Shown here piece by piece: positions 36,898-45,789 of a DNA stretch of 64,000 nt. This DNA comes from Methylobacterium currus (lineage in GTDB: Bacteria > Pseudomonadota > Alphaproteobacteria > Rhizobiales > Beijerinckiaceae). The position numbers were made by a program, and so were the translations under genes. The first letter of the stretch is position 1. The number at the start of each line of letters is the position of its first letter. The stretch covers positions 5,871,001 through 5,935,000 of the forward strand of contig NZ_CP028843.1 in NCBI RefSeq assembly GCF_003058325.1, in the 5' to 3' direction. Below the pieces are notes generated by a model. That model worked only from the letters and a program-made list of their open reading frames with translations, did not search any database and was not told the origin of the DNA.

Positions 36898-37536
36898 ATG
36901 ATCCCTGCCCTGTCCGCACCCTCACCGGTCGAGGAAACCTTGCCCGATACCCGCTGCCGCATCCTGGCGACGGCGGAGCGCTTCTTTCGTGAGATCGGCT
37001 ACCAGAAGACCACGGTGGCCGACATCGCCAAGACGTTGCGGATGAGCCCGGCCAATGTGTACCGCTTCTTCGACTCGAAGAAGGCGATCAACGAGGCCGT
37101 CGTGGCTCGCCTCATCGGCGAGGTCGAGGCGCGGATCGCCGCCCTCGCGGACCGGCCTGGTCTCCCCGCGGAGGCCCGCCTGCGCGAGATCATCGTCTTC
37201 CTGCACCGCGACGCCGTCGGCCGCTTCACCGGCCATCCCCGTATGCACGAGATGATCGAGGCGGCGATGTCCGAGAGCTGGGACGTCTGCCGCCACCATG
37301 TCGATCGGATCACCGCCGTCCTGGAGCGCGTGATCGCCGACGGGGTCGCCCGGCGCGAGTTCGCGGTCGAAGATTCGGCGGTGGCGGCGCGCTGCGTCCA
37401 TACGGCGATCGTGCGCTTCTGCCACCCGGTGCTGGTGGTGCAGTGCCCGGAGGATGTCGTACCGGCGCTCGACGCGATGATTGCGTTCCTGTTGGGGGCG
37501 CTGAAGGCGGGGCGGGCCGGGCCGCAAACGGGTTGA
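36898..37536 (+). CDS. TetR/AcrR-family regulator
   Basis: 212 residues. HTH at about 20-65 (ILATAERFFREIGYQKTTVADIAKTLRMSPANVYRFFDSKKAI) and a helical ligand domain of about 140 residues. The neighbours do not reveal its target; no clear operator palindrome is visible in the 90 bases before the ATG. Confidence 0.88.
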   Translation: MIPALSAPSPVEETLPDTRCRILATAERFFREIGYQKTTVADIAKTLRMSPANVYRFFDSKKAINEAVVARLIGEVEARIAALADRPGLPAEARLREIIVFLHRDAVGRFTGHPRMHEMIEAAMSESWDVCRHHVDRITAVLERVIADGVARREFAVEDSAVAARCVHTAIVRFCHPVLVVQCPEDVVPALDAMIAFLLGALKAGRAGPQTG

Positions 37537-37682
37537 GCCGGGGTCGAAATCCGACCAGCCTGGCTTTGTGAGGGCCGCTTGCGATCCATTCCTGACGGTC
37601 AGACCGTCCGGTGCTGGGCAGCCCAGTCACATCACAGAGACCCGCGCTGGTGAAAGCGAGGAGCTCTGCAGCCTCAGTCGGA

Positions 37683-38168
37683 TTATTGGATGGCTTTGAT
37701 GCTGTTCATGATAGCATTGATATCTTTGTCGTTGGCTTTCTGTTCATCCTCTGACGCCCATAGCGTAATGAAAATCAAGCGTTCCCCTGCTTCGGCGTAG
37801 ATGAGCATAATCTGGGTATTCCCATTCTCATCTTTGGCCGGAAGAACCTGCATCTTGCCCTGGAGTCCGCCTAGATTGACATCGTTCTCCTTTGGTTTGC
37901 CTGTTACGGTGATCTTGTTATTCCTCATCCATGCCATGTTGTCGGCCAGCATTTTCTTCATGTCTTTTGCGGAGGCCGTTTCGATGGAGAGATAAACGTC
38001 TTCGTTTGGTGATTTGGCCTCAAAACCGTACTCGACTGACTTGGTTTTCCAAGTGTCGGGGATTGAGATGGTGGCGGTCGGATTGGCCTGCGGGAATGCA
38101 AAGTTCTTCGCCCAAGCGGGGGCTGCCACCGACAGCGTTAGGGCGACCGCAGTAAAAAACAGTTTCAT
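37683..38168 (-). CDS. Low-GC secreted hypothetical protein
   Basis: 161 residues with a clean signal peptide (KLFFTAVALTLSVAAPAWA, cut before KNFAFP). The mature part is Lys/Asn-rich and soluble, with an alpha-beta pattern (ISIPDTW, SIETASAKDMKKMLADNMAWM). G+C is near 50% and the codon choice is unlike the neighbours, so the gene was probably acquired recently. No family recognised. It stands alone between a TetR gene and otsA with AT-richer flanks. Confidence 0.75.
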   Translation of the reverse strand: MKLFFTAVALTLSVAAPAWAKNFAFPQANPTATISIPDTWKTKSVEYGFEAKSPNEDVYLSIETASAKDMKKMLADNMAWMRNNKITVTGKPKENDVNLGGLQGKMQVLPAKDENGNTQIMLIYAEAGERLIFITLWASEDEQKANDKDINAIMNSIKAIQ

Positions 38169-38713
38169 GATGACCTCTCGAGGCAGCTTCTGCTTCTCGG
38201 CGGCCAGAAATTTAAAGTCAAACGTAGCGCGAAAACATGATTAACGAGCAGCCAGATTTGTTGGCCGCAGTCGGAGCAATATCCTATCTTGATCTCTCGT
38301 CCCGGTCTTGAGTTCCTATGAGGCACCCGCCGACCGGCGTGATTGCACGAGAGGGTGGGGCGGGCGAAGCGGAAGTTTCTGTTCCGGAAGACAAGCGATC
38401 TTATGGTGCTCCCCTTCAGAAGCTCTCCGCGACGTCGAGCTGATTGATCTGGGACCGTATCCTTCTACTTTACGAGAGCATCTCGACGCATCCTGCGGAT
38501 CAACCCGCCCTCCCCTGCAGGCGAGGGTGGCAGAGGCAGCGAGCGCACCGGGTGAAATCCCGCCGGGAGGGGCAGCGCGACCGTGGTCCACACGGCGCCC
38601 TCCATCAAGCGAGCGGCCTCTCTCCGGAAGCGGCATCCCCTCCCCCGTCCCGTACCCGCGGGCACTCCCCGCACAGGGGGCAGGTGCATGGCACCATGCG
38701 CCGAATATCAGGC
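38169..38713. other. Non-coding gap upstream of the low-GC gene
   Basis: No convincing gene. The first 130 bases are AT-rich and presumably hold the promoter of the minus-strand secreted protein; the rest is GC-rich with several overlapping shadow frames and a short GCATGG/CCATGC dyad next to the otsA stop. Confidence 0.45.
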
Positions 38714-40132
38714 TTACCGCGCCTCTGCCGCCGCCGGCGGTTCGCGCTCGACGGTGCGGAAACCCTCTAGCTCGCCGAGATAGCTCCGGGCCCACCAATC
38801 GACGTCCTCGCGCGACATACGCTCGAACATCGGCTTCCAGCGCTCCACGCGCTCGGCCTTGGGCATGTAGAGGGCAGCGCGGATCGCCTCCGCCACCTCG
38901 AACCGGTCGTAGGGGTTGACCAGCAGCGCCTCGGGCAGCTGCCGGGCCGCGCCGGCGAATTTCGACAGCACCAGCACGCCGGGATCGTCCTCGCTCTGGG
39001 CGGCGACGTATTCCTTGGCGACGAGGTTCATGCCGTCGCGCATCGGCGTGACGACGCCGACCCGCGCCGCCCGGTAGAGGCCGGCCAGCACCGCGCGCGG
39101 ATAGGCCTTGGTGACGTACTGGATCGGCGTCCAGGACGGCTCGCCGAGCGAGCCGTTGATGTTCCCTAAGACCTCGTTCACGTCGCGGCTGAGCTGCTCG
39201 TATTCCGGCACCTCGGTGCGGGATTTCGGAGCGATCTGCAGGAACACGACGTTGCCGCGCTGATCGGGGTTGGAGGCGAAGAAGCGCTCCACCGCCTCCA
39301 TCCGCTCGGGCACGCCCTTCGAGTAGTCGAGCCGGTCGACGCCGATGAGGAGCTTGCGGGTGCGCAGGCCCGCCACGGTGTCGCGCACGGTGCGGTTCAT
39401 GCCGGCGCGCTCGGCGGCCTGGCGGAAGCCGTCGACGTCGATGCCGATCGGGAAGCTGCGGATGCGGGTGCGGCGCCCGTCGACCATCAGCGAGCCGCCG
39501 CCGAGCGGGATCGCCCGCAACTCGTCGACGAGGTTGCGCGAGAGGTTGTGCACGTCACTGTCGGTCTGGAGGCCGATCAGGTCGTAATCGGAGACCGCGC
39601 GCAGGAGTTCGGTCGAGGCCGGCAGGGTGTTGAACACCTCTCCCGAGGGCCACGGGATGTGGTGGAAGTAGCCGATCGGGTTCGAGACGCCGAGGCCCCG
39701 CAGCTCGGAGGCGAGCGGGATCAGGTGGTAGTCGTGGACCCAGATCAGGTCGCCCGGCTCGATCAGCCCGGCCAGAGCCTGCGCGAAGATCCGGTTGACC
39801 CGCTGGTAGCCGGCATAGTCGGCCCGGGAGAACGCCGCCAGGCCGAGGCGGTAATGCATGATCGGCCAGAGCGCCCGGTTCGCGAAGCCGCTGTAATACT
39901 CGCGATGGTCCTGCGGGGAGAGGTCCATCACGGCGTATTGCACCCGGCCCCGGTCGGCGATGACCGGCTCGGAGGACGGGTTGTCGGTGATCTTGCCGCT
40001 CCAGCCGAACCACAGCCCCTTATAGGCCGTGAAGGCCTCCTTGAGGGCGACGGCCAGCCCGCCGGCCGCGACCGCCTTGGAGCCCGCATCCGGGACGGCG
40101 ACGCGATTCGACACGATGATGAGGCGTGACAC
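38714..40132 (-). CDS. otsA: Trehalose-6-phosphate synthase OtsA
   Basis: About 472 residues. Makes trehalose-6-phosphate from UDP-glucose and glucose-6-phosphate; trehalose protects against drying and osmotic stress. Signatures: [10 protein letters not shown]-terminus, [41 protein letters not shown] and [17 protein letters not shown] 40132 is chosen because it starts exactly where the family starts ([15 protein letters not shown]); GTG 40156 would add eight residues. No otsB phosphatase gene is adjacent. Divergent from the stress-type membrane cluster at 40446. Confidence 0.93.
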   Translation of the reverse strand: MSRLIIVSNRVAVPDAGSKAVAAGGLAVALKEAFTAYKGLWFGWSGKITDNPSSEPVIADRGRVQYAVMDLSPQDHREYYSGFANRALWPIMHYRLGLAAFSRADYAGYQRVNRIFAQALAGLIEPGDLIWVHDYHLIPLASELRGLGVSNPIGYFHHIPWPSGEVFNTLPASTELLRAVSDYDLIGLQTDSDVHNLSRNLVDELRAIPLGGGSLMVDGRRTRIRSFPIGIDVDGFRQAAERAGMNRTVRDTVAGLRTRKLLIGVDRLDYSKGVPERMEAVERFFASNPDQRGNVVFLQIAPKSRTEVPEYEQLSRDVNEVLGNINGSLGEPSWTPIQYVTKAYPRAVLAGLYRAARVGVVTPMRDGMNLVAKEYVAAQSEDDPGVLVLSKFAGAARQLPEALLVNPYDRFEVAEAIRAALYMPKAERVERWKPMFERMSREDVDWWARSYLGELEGFRTVEREPPAAAEAR

Positions 40133-40339
40133 GGCGGGTATGGACTCCGGCTGCACGGACCTTGTGGGGCGGGAACGTCGCCGCGTCCATCCGCCCCCGA
40201 CGGAGAAAACGCACCGGCAGCAAGCGCGATCCGTGCGATTTGGTCAACCCTTTCGGCGAATCCGGGGGCGGATGCACCCGTACGGGCTGTGCCCGGCGCT
40301 CCACAGGATTCCCGCCGCGATTCCTCCTTGGATGAGGCC

Positions 40340-40364
40340 GGAACCGGGCGCCTTGGCTGCTGTT
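40340..40364 (+). promoter_or_regulatory. EcfG-type promoter candidate (GGAAC-N16-TGTT)
   Basis: Exact -35 (GGAAC) and three of four -10 bases at the 16-base spacing, 82 bases before the first gene of the membrane/stress cluster. Suggests control by the PhyR/EcfG general stress response. Confidence 0.5.
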
Positions 40365-40445
40365 ACCCGCAATATCGTCGCATGTGGTCGGCGCGCGGTG
40401 GCCGGTCGGGCCGGCCCGCCGTGTCACCGAGAACGGAGTTGCCTG

Positions 40446-41108
40446 ATGAGCGCGGGTTACGAGAACGGACAGCACCGGGCCGATGATCGGAATGCCCCGG
40501 GCGAGCGCCCGGCGGATTGGAACGACCTGCGCCACGACGTGCGCCAGCTCGGCGACGTCGCGATGGAGCGCGGCTTCAGCCTGGTCGAGTCGGCCCGCGA
40601 GCAGGTCCATGGCTATGTCGACCGGCGGAAAGGCGACGCCGCCCAGTCGGTCTCCGACCTCGCCCAGGCCCTGCGCGACTCGGGCGGCAAGCTCGATCAG
40701 CAGCCGAACGTGAAGGCGTTCTTCGACAGCGCCGCCGACGGCCTGGAGCAGCTCTCCGGCTCGATCCGCGAGCGCAGCTTCGAGGATTTTTACAGCGAGA
40801 TCGAGTCGGTGGCCCGGCGCCGGCCGGCGGCCGTCGCGGTGGCGACCTTCCTCACCGGCTTCCTCGCCGCCCGCTTCATCCGCGCCTCGGCCCATCCCGC
40901 TCACGTCCTCGACGGCCGCGAGGCCTTCGCGCGTGGGCCGGAGGTCGGCGGCGACCGCTCGCGCGGGACCTCCGCCGGCCCGGCCTCGGATCCCTACGGC
41001 GTGCGCGGCACCGGCTACCGGGACGTGCCGGGCGCCCATAGCGAGCCCGAGACGGCGCGGCCCGACCCCTACCGCACCGGCGCGTCCGGCCCGCGCTACT
41101 CGGCCTGA
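40446..41108 (+). CDS. Membrane-anchored hypothetical protein of a stress-type cluster
   Basis: 220 residues: a long amphipathic helical region (about 20-110, VSDLAQALRDSGGKLDQQPNVKAFF..), one membrane helix (PAAVAVATFLTGFLAARFI) and a Gly/Pro/Arg-rich disordered tail. Start ATG 40446 with GGAG upstream. First of four same-strand genes that all combine helical soluble parts with one or two membrane helices; this set commonly occurs in Rhizobiales near stress genes. Function not established. Confidence 0.7.
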   Translation: MSAGYENGQHRADDRNAPGERPADWNDLRHDVRQLGDVAMERGFSLVESAREQVHGYVDRRKGDAAQSVSDLAQALRDSGGKLDQQPNVKAFFDSAADGLEQLSGSIRERSFEDFYSEIESVARRRPAAVAVATFLTGFLAARFIRASAHPAHVLDGREAFARGPEVGGDRSRGTSAGPASDPYGVRGTGYRDVPGAHSEPETARPDPYRTGASGPRYSA

Positions 41109-41124
41109 AGGGAGAACCTGAGCG

Positions 41125-41550
41125 ATGGCCGACCCCAATGCCGGCCGCCCGATCGGCGGCACCGGAGCCCCGGGGAGCATCCAGGGGCTCCTCGGTGATG
41201 CCCTGCGCGAGACCACCGACCTCGCCCGCAAGGAGATCGCCCTCTTCCGCACCGAGATGTCGAACAACCTGAGGTCGCTGTTCCTCGGGCTCGGCATGAT
41301 GGTGGGGGCGGCGGTCTTCGCCGTCGTCGCCCTCCTGGTGCTGACCGACGCCCTGGTGAAGTGGCTCGCCACGGTGGTGAATTCCGAGGCGCTCGCCGCC
41401 CTGATCGTCGGGGCTGTGTTCCTGGCGATCGGCATCGGGCTCGCCCTGTGGGGTCGCAGCGCCATGTCCCTGTCCACGCTGACGCCGACCCGCACGACGC
41501 GCCAGGTGCGCCAGGATGCGAGGGTCCTGTCCGAGAGGGTGTCGGGATGA
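41125..41550 (+). CDS. Phage-holin-superfamily (YqjE-like, PF07332) membrane protein
   Basis: 141 residues: N-terminal amphipathic helix with DLARKEIALFRTEM, two membrane helices (LGLGMMVGAAVFAVVALLVL and ALIVGAVFLAIGIGLALWG) and a basic tail. Despite the family name, no lysis genes are near; such proteins are chromosomal, stress-induced membrane proteins. Follows the previous gene by 16 bases and overlaps the next by four. Confidence 0.78.
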   Translation: MADPNAGRPIGGTGAPGSIQGLLGDALRETTDLARKEIALFRTEMSNNLRSLFLGLGMMVGAAVFAVVALLVLTDALVKWLATVVNSEALAALIVGAVFLAIGIGLALWGRSAMSLSTLTPTRTTRQVRQDARVLSERVSG

Positions 41551-41942
41551 CCCAATCGATCAACGAGCTCGAACACGACATCGAGGAGACCCGGGCCCGG
41601 CTCGACCGGACCATCGACCAGATCCAGGGCCGGCTCTCCCCGGCCAGCATCGTCGACGAGATGCTCGGCACGGTGCGGCAATCGCCGGCGAGCGGCCTCT
41701 ATGACGGGGCGCTGGAGGCGGTGCGGCGCAACCCCGTCCCGGTCATGCTGATCGTCGCCGGGGTCGGCTGGCTGATCCACCGCGTCGCCCGGGAGTCGCA
41801 GCGCCGCCAGCACCTCGACGCCACGATGAACGGCGCCGAGGCGGTGCCGGTGCTCAAGACCGGAGCCGCCCGGGTCTACGACCCCGACCGGCCGACCGCC
41901 CACCCGGCCGCCGACCGCGTCGCCGACGGATTACGGATGTAA
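41547..41942 (+). CDS. DUF3618 family protein
   Basis: 131 residues. The DUF3618 signature is at the N-terminus (ELEHDIEETRARLDRTIDQI..LSP), followed by one membrane helix (PVPVMLIVAGVGWLIHRVA) and a variable tail. The ATG overlaps the stop of the holin-like gene (ATGA), so the pair is translationally coupled. Biochemical role unknown. Confidence 0.85.
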   Translation: MTQSINELEHDIEETRARLDRTIDQIQGRLSPASIVDEMLGTVRQSPASGLYDGALEAVRRNPVPVMLIVAGVGWLIHRVARESQRRQHLDATMNGAEAVPVLKTGAARVYDPDRPTAHPAADRVADGLRM

Positions 41943-42050
41943 GGCGGCGCCGGCTCAGCGCCGGCGCCCGTTTAGCGAACCTTCGATCGGCCGCAGGCTC
42001 CGACGGCACCAGCCCCGCCGTCGCGCGACCTGCCAGGGAGTTTCCGAGTC

Positions 42051-42854
42051 ATGGCAGAGCACACCATCAACCCGGCCAATCCGGGCGCACCCTCGGCTCA
42101 CACCCCCGCCACGGGGCCCGAGCGCAACCTGCACCAGGACCACGACACCGTCCGCCAGAATCTCGACGCGGCGCAGGGCGCGGCCCACGATGCCGGCCAC
42201 ACGGTGAAGGATGCCGCCGCCCACGCCTCCGAGCGGGTGAGCGATGCGGCCTCCGCCATCGGCGAGCGCGTCAGCCAGACCGCGGACCAGCTGCGCGCCA
42301 AGGCCGACGCTGCCGCCGACCGGCTGAAGCAGGGCGCCAGCGAGGCGGTCGACCGCGCCCACGCCCAGGCGAGCCAGGCCTACGGCGCCGTCGGCGGCCG
42401 CAGCGCGGAGGCCCTCGACCGGGCCCGCGACTGGGCCAGCGACCGGATCGAGACCGGCTCCCAGCGCTACGCCGACCTGCGCGACCGCGGCGCCGAGCGC
42501 CTCGCCCATGGCCAGAACGCGGTCGAGCGCTTCGTCACCGAGAATCCGGTTCTCGTCGGCGTCGTCGGCCTTGCCGCCGGCATGCTGCTCGGCGCGCTTC
42601 TGCCGCGCACCCGGCAAGAGGACCGGACGGTCGGCGCCTATGCGGACGAGGTTCGCGACCAGGGCCTGCGCTATGCCCGCGAGGCGACCGAGCGCGGACG
42701 CCAGTTCGTCGAGAGCGCCCTCGACCAGGCCCAGGACGCCGCCGTCGCGGCGGCTCATGCCGCCACGGACGAGCTGCGCAAGACCCAGCCGGGTCAGAGC
42801 CAGCCGGGTCAGGCCTCTCCCGGAGCCTCCGAGCCGGGCCGGCAGACGCACTGA
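42051..42854 (+). CDS. LEA/YqjD-like protein with C-terminal glycine-zipper membrane helix
   Basis: 267 residues. Repeated Ala-rich amphipathic 11-mer-like helices (about 40-150, with units such as AHASERVSDAASAIGERVSQ) resemble LEA or apolipoprotein helices. A glycine-zipper membrane helix NPVLVGVVGLAAGMLLGALL (about 164-183), as in ElaB/YqjD proteins that tether to the inner membrane, follows, then a further helix and a Gln/Gly/Pro tail. Fits a desiccation or stationary-phase protector. A terminator follows at 42882-42908. Confidence 0.7.
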   Translation: MAEHTINPANPGAPSAHTPATGPERNLHQDHDTVRQNLDAAQGAAHDAGHTVKDAAAHASERVSDAASAIGERVSQTADQLRAKADAAADRLKQGASEAVDRAHAQASQAYGAVGGRSAEALDRARDWASDRIETGSQRYADLRDRGAERLAHGQNAVERFVTENPVLVGVVGLAAGMLLGALLPRTRQEDRTVGAYADEVRDQGLRYAREATERGRQFVESALDQAQDAAVAAAHAATDELRKTQPGQSQPGQASPGASEPGRQTH

Positions 42855-42881
42855 TCCCTGCACCGTCATTCGTTCACGACC

Positions 42882-42908
42882 GGCCGGCCCCTCGGGGCCG
42901 GCCTTTTT
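42882..42908 (+). terminator. Rho-independent terminator of the stress-type cluster
   Basis: Perfect 10-bp stem (GGCCGGCCCC / GGGGCCGGCC) with a two-base loop, directly followed by TTTTT, 27 bases after the last stop of the cluster. Confidence 0.9.
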
Positions 42909-43001
42909 CTTGGCCGCTGTCCCACCATTGTCCCGCGTGGCCGCCGGACTTCGTCAATGGATCGGTTGGACCCGCGGCAGCACGCACGGCGTTGTCGCCC
43001 C

Positions 43002-44105
43002 ATGACCGCCTCCGCCCTCCCCCTCGACGCCGGCCCCCGCCTCGGCTTCTGCTGCAAGTTCATCCCGGACGAGCCGCCGGGCCGGCACAAGACCCAGAAG
43101 GCGGCGAAGGACGCCGCGATGGTGATGAACGTCACCACGGTGACGATCGCGCATCTGCGCCGCCTCGATCCGGCGGCGGCCCGCGAGAAGCTGGTCGCGG
43201 TGGTGACGCACAACCTCGCGGCGATGGGGCGCCAGGTCGCCTGGGTGGCCGCGCGGCCACCGCTGGAGCGGCTCCTGCGCCTCGCCAGCTCGATCCTCCC
43301 GGGCTACACCCATCCGGAGGTCCGCGACCTCTACGCCGACCCGGATTTTCGCCGCGCGATCGAGGCGGGCCTCGCCGCGGTCGGCGAGGCGGCGCGGACC
43401 GGCGGCGTGCGGCTCAGCATGCATCCGGGCCCGTTCTGCATCCTGGCGAGCCGCAACCCGGCGGCGCTCGCGAACGGCATCGCCGAGCTCGACTACCACG
43501 CCGAGGTGATGGCGATGATGGGCTATGGCGGCGGGTGGCACCTGCACGGCGCCCATGTCAACATCCATGTCGGCGCCCGCGACCCCGGGGTCGATGCGTT
43601 CCGGGAGAACCTGGCACGTGTCTCGCAGGTCGCCCGCGACCTCGTCACGGTCGAGAACGACGAATCGGCCTTCGGTCTCGACGACGTGTTGCGCCTCGCC
43701 GACCGGGTGCCGGTGGTGCTCGACCTGCACCACCACTGGATCCACAGCCGCGGCGACTACATCGAGCCGGACGATCCCCGTATCGCCCGCGTGATCGAGT
43801 CCTGGCGCGGGGTGCGGCCGGTCGGCCATGTCAGCGTGTCGCGCGAGGACGTGCTGCCCGGCCACGACCCGGATGCCCTGCCGAACTTCGCTTCCCTCAC
43901 CGGCGCCGGCCTCAAAGGCCGCGACCTCGCCGCCCATTCCGACATGATGTGGAACCGGGCGCTCAACGACGTGGTGGCGCGCCACCTCGCCTGGTGCGAC
44001 ATCGAGGTCGAGGCCAAGCTGAAGAACCTCGCCTCGACCGGACTGGCGCTGCATGTCGGCCCCGGCCTCCTCGGCACCGCCCCGGCCGCGGTCGCGGCGG
44101 AATAG
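43002..44105 (+). CDS. uvsE: UV damage endonuclease UvsE
   Basis: 367 residues. Nicks DNA 5' to UV photoproducts, an alternative to UvrABC. The LGFCCKFIPDEP start, TVTIAHLRRLD, MHPGPFCILASRNP, HVNIHVGARDPG, VENDESAFGLDDVL and LDLHHHW segments carry the metal-binding His/Glu/Asp of the TIM barrel. ATG 43002 begins the conserved N-terminus. Suits a sun-exposed leaf or surface bacterium. The usual UVDE core is complete, with about 50 extra C-terminal residues. Confidence 0.92.
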   Translation: MTASALPLDAGPRLGFCCKFIPDEPPGRHKTQKAAKDAAMVMNVTTVTIAHLRRLDPAAAREKLVAVVTHNLAAMGRQVAWVAARPPLERLLRLASSILPGYTHPEVRDLYADPDFRRAIEAGLAAVGEAARTGGVRLSMHPGPFCILASRNPAALANGIAELDYHAEVMAMMGYGGGWHLHGAHVNIHVGARDPGVDAFRENLARVSQVARDLVTVENDESAFGLDDVLRLADRVPVVLDLHHHWIHSRGDYIEPDDPRIARVIESWRGVRPVGHVSVSREDVLPGHDPDALPNFASLTGAGLKGRDLAAHSDMMWNRALNDVVARHLAWCDIEVEAKLKNLASTGLALHVGPGLLGTAPAAVAAE

Positions 44106-44183
44106 CGCGGCGCATCGCTGGAAGCGGCTGCGGCGGCTTAGGATGCTCTCGACGCTCCCGCGTCCTGCCTGTAACGGTGCGGC

Positions 44184-44732
44184 ATGAAATCGGCCGATTG
44201 CGACATCCTCGTCGTCCCGGGCTACACCAATTCCGGGCCCGACCACTGGCAGAGCCGCTGGCAGGAGCGGCTCTCGACCGCCCGCCGGGTGACCCAGGAG
44301 AGCTGGGACCATCCCGAGCCCGAGGCCTGGCGCGACGCCGTGATCGCGGCCGTCCAGGCCGCGAGCCGGCCGGCGGTGCTGGTCGGTCACAGCCTCGGGG
44401 TGATCTCCTGCCTTCAGGCAGCGCCCTACCTGGCCCCAGGCAGCGTCGCCGGCGCCTTCCTGGTGGCGCTGCCGGATGTCGAGCGGCCGGACACGCCGGC
44501 GCCCCTGCGCACCTTTGCGCCGATCCCCCGTGCGCCGCTGTCCTTCCCGTCGGTCCTGGTGACGAGCCGCACCGACCCCTACACCGCCTATGATCGGGCC
44601 GGCGAATTCGCCGCCGCCTGGGGGGCGGAGCTGGTCGATGCCGGCGAGTCCGGGCATCTCAATGCCGAGAGCGGGCACGGGCCCTGGCCCGAGGGGCTGA
44701 TGCGCTTCGCCGGCTTCCTGCGCACCCTCTAG
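44184..44732 (+). CDS. RBBP9/YdeN-type serine hydrolase
   Basis: 182 residues, minimal alpha/beta hydrolase. Nucleophile Ser in GHSLG (about 73), Asp in TSRTDPY, His in SGHLNAESG; PGYTNSGPDHWQSRW is the family's N-terminal hallmark. Substrate unknown. Separate from uvsE by 78 bases; next gene starts after eight bases. Confidence 0.88.
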   Translation: MKSADCDILVVPGYTNSGPDHWQSRWQERLSTARRVTQESWDHPEPEAWRDAVIAAVQAASRPAVLVGHSLGVISCLQAAPYLAPGSVAGAFLVALPDVERPDTPAPLRTFAPIPRAPLSFPSVLVTSRTDPYTAYDRAGEFAAAWGAELVDAGESGHLNAESGHGPWPEGLMRFAGFLRTL

Positions 44733-44740
44733 GGCGGGCC

Positions 44741-45691
44741 GTGGTATCCTATCTCGACATGGTCGAGCCGGCGACGGCGGCGACCTTCCGCGAGGCCGAC
44801 TATCTGGCGGCCAATCCGGATCTCCACCTCGCGGTGCGCGAGGGGCGCCTCGCCAGCGGCCGGGCGCATTTCGAGCGTCACGGCCTGCGCCAGGGACGGC
44901 GCCAGAGCCGCCTTCCCGAGGGGTTGGAGGCCATGCGTGCCGAGAAGCTCGCGCGGCTGGCGCCGCTGATGCGGGACGACCTGCCCCATCGCCGCCTCGG
45001 TGCGAAGTACGATTACCTCAGCGAGGATCTGCGCGCCCTGTCGGGGGCCGAGGACAGCCCCAACGTCTCGCAGAACGCCTATGACGGCCATGTCCAGGAG
45101 CTGATCGCCGCGAATGCCGACGGGCTGATCCTCGATTGCGGCGCCGGCCGCCGCGATCGCTACTACGCCAACGTCGTCAATCTCGAGATCGCCGATTACG
45201 ACACGACCGACGTGCTCGGCATCGGCGAGGTCCTGCCGTTCCGCGATGCCAGCTTCGACGGAGTGATCTCGATCGCTGTGCTCGAGCACGTCCGCGATCC
45301 CTTCGCCTGCGCCCGCGAGATCGCCCGGGTGCTCAAGCCCGGCGGGCGGCTGGTCTGCGCCGTGCCGTTCCTGCAGCCGCTGCACGGTTATCCGCACCAC
45401 TACTACAACATGACCGGCGAGGGCCTGCGCAACCTGTTCGCCGGCCATCTGGCGGTGGACCACCAATACGTCCCGGCCTCGCTGCTGCCGATCTGGAGCC
45501 TGACCTGGATCGTCCAGTCCTGGGCCGCCGGCCTGCCGCCGGATGCGCGCAAGCGCTTCCTGTCGCGCCGCCTCTCCGATTTCACCGCCGACCCGCTCTC
45601 GCTGCTCCAGGAGCCTTACGTGACGCAGCTGAGCGACCGCACCAACATGGAGCTGGCGAGCGGCACCTACCTGTTCGCGCACAAGGAATAG
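44741..45691 (+). CDS. Class I SAM methyltransferase with N-terminal 'YLAANPD' module
   Basis: 316 residues. Methyltransferase type 11-like core at about 125-250: LILDCGAGRRDRY (motif I), VLPFRDASFDGVISIAVLEHVRDP (motifs II-III) and VLKPGGRLVCAVPF. The first 60 residues hold a short module (ADYLAANPDLHLAVREGR..GRAHFERHGLRQGRR) that also occurs in many surface-sugar glycosyltransferases, so a glycan substrate is plausible. Start GTG 44741 is tentative; ATG 44759 is possible. Confidence 0.75.
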   Translation: MVSYLDMVEPATAATFREADYLAANPDLHLAVREGRLASGRAHFERHGLRQGRRQSRLPEGLEAMRAEKLARLAPLMRDDLPHRRLGAKYDYLSEDLRALSGAEDSPNVSQNAYDGHVQELIAANADGLILDCGAGRRDRYYANVVNLEIADYDTTDVLGIGEVLPFRDASFDGVISIAVLEHVRDPFACAREIARVLKPGGRLVCAVPFLQPLHGYPHHYYNMTGEGLRNLFAGHLAVDHQYVPASLLPIWSLTWIVQSWAAGLPPDARKRFLSRRLSDFTADPLSLLQEPYVTQLSDRTNMELASGTYLFAHKE

Positions 45692-45789
45692 CGGACGCGT
45701 CGGGCCGGGGGCACCCGTCGATGCGGGCCGGGAGCCCGCGGCCTCGCTCCATCCCTCGTCCCCTCGTGCGGCCTTCAGGAGCACGCCCC

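Noticed and set aside
41125..41550. Prophage lysis module suggested by the holin-like family
   Set aside because: No endolysin, phage structural or integrase genes nearby; the protein belongs to a chromosomal stress-type cluster.
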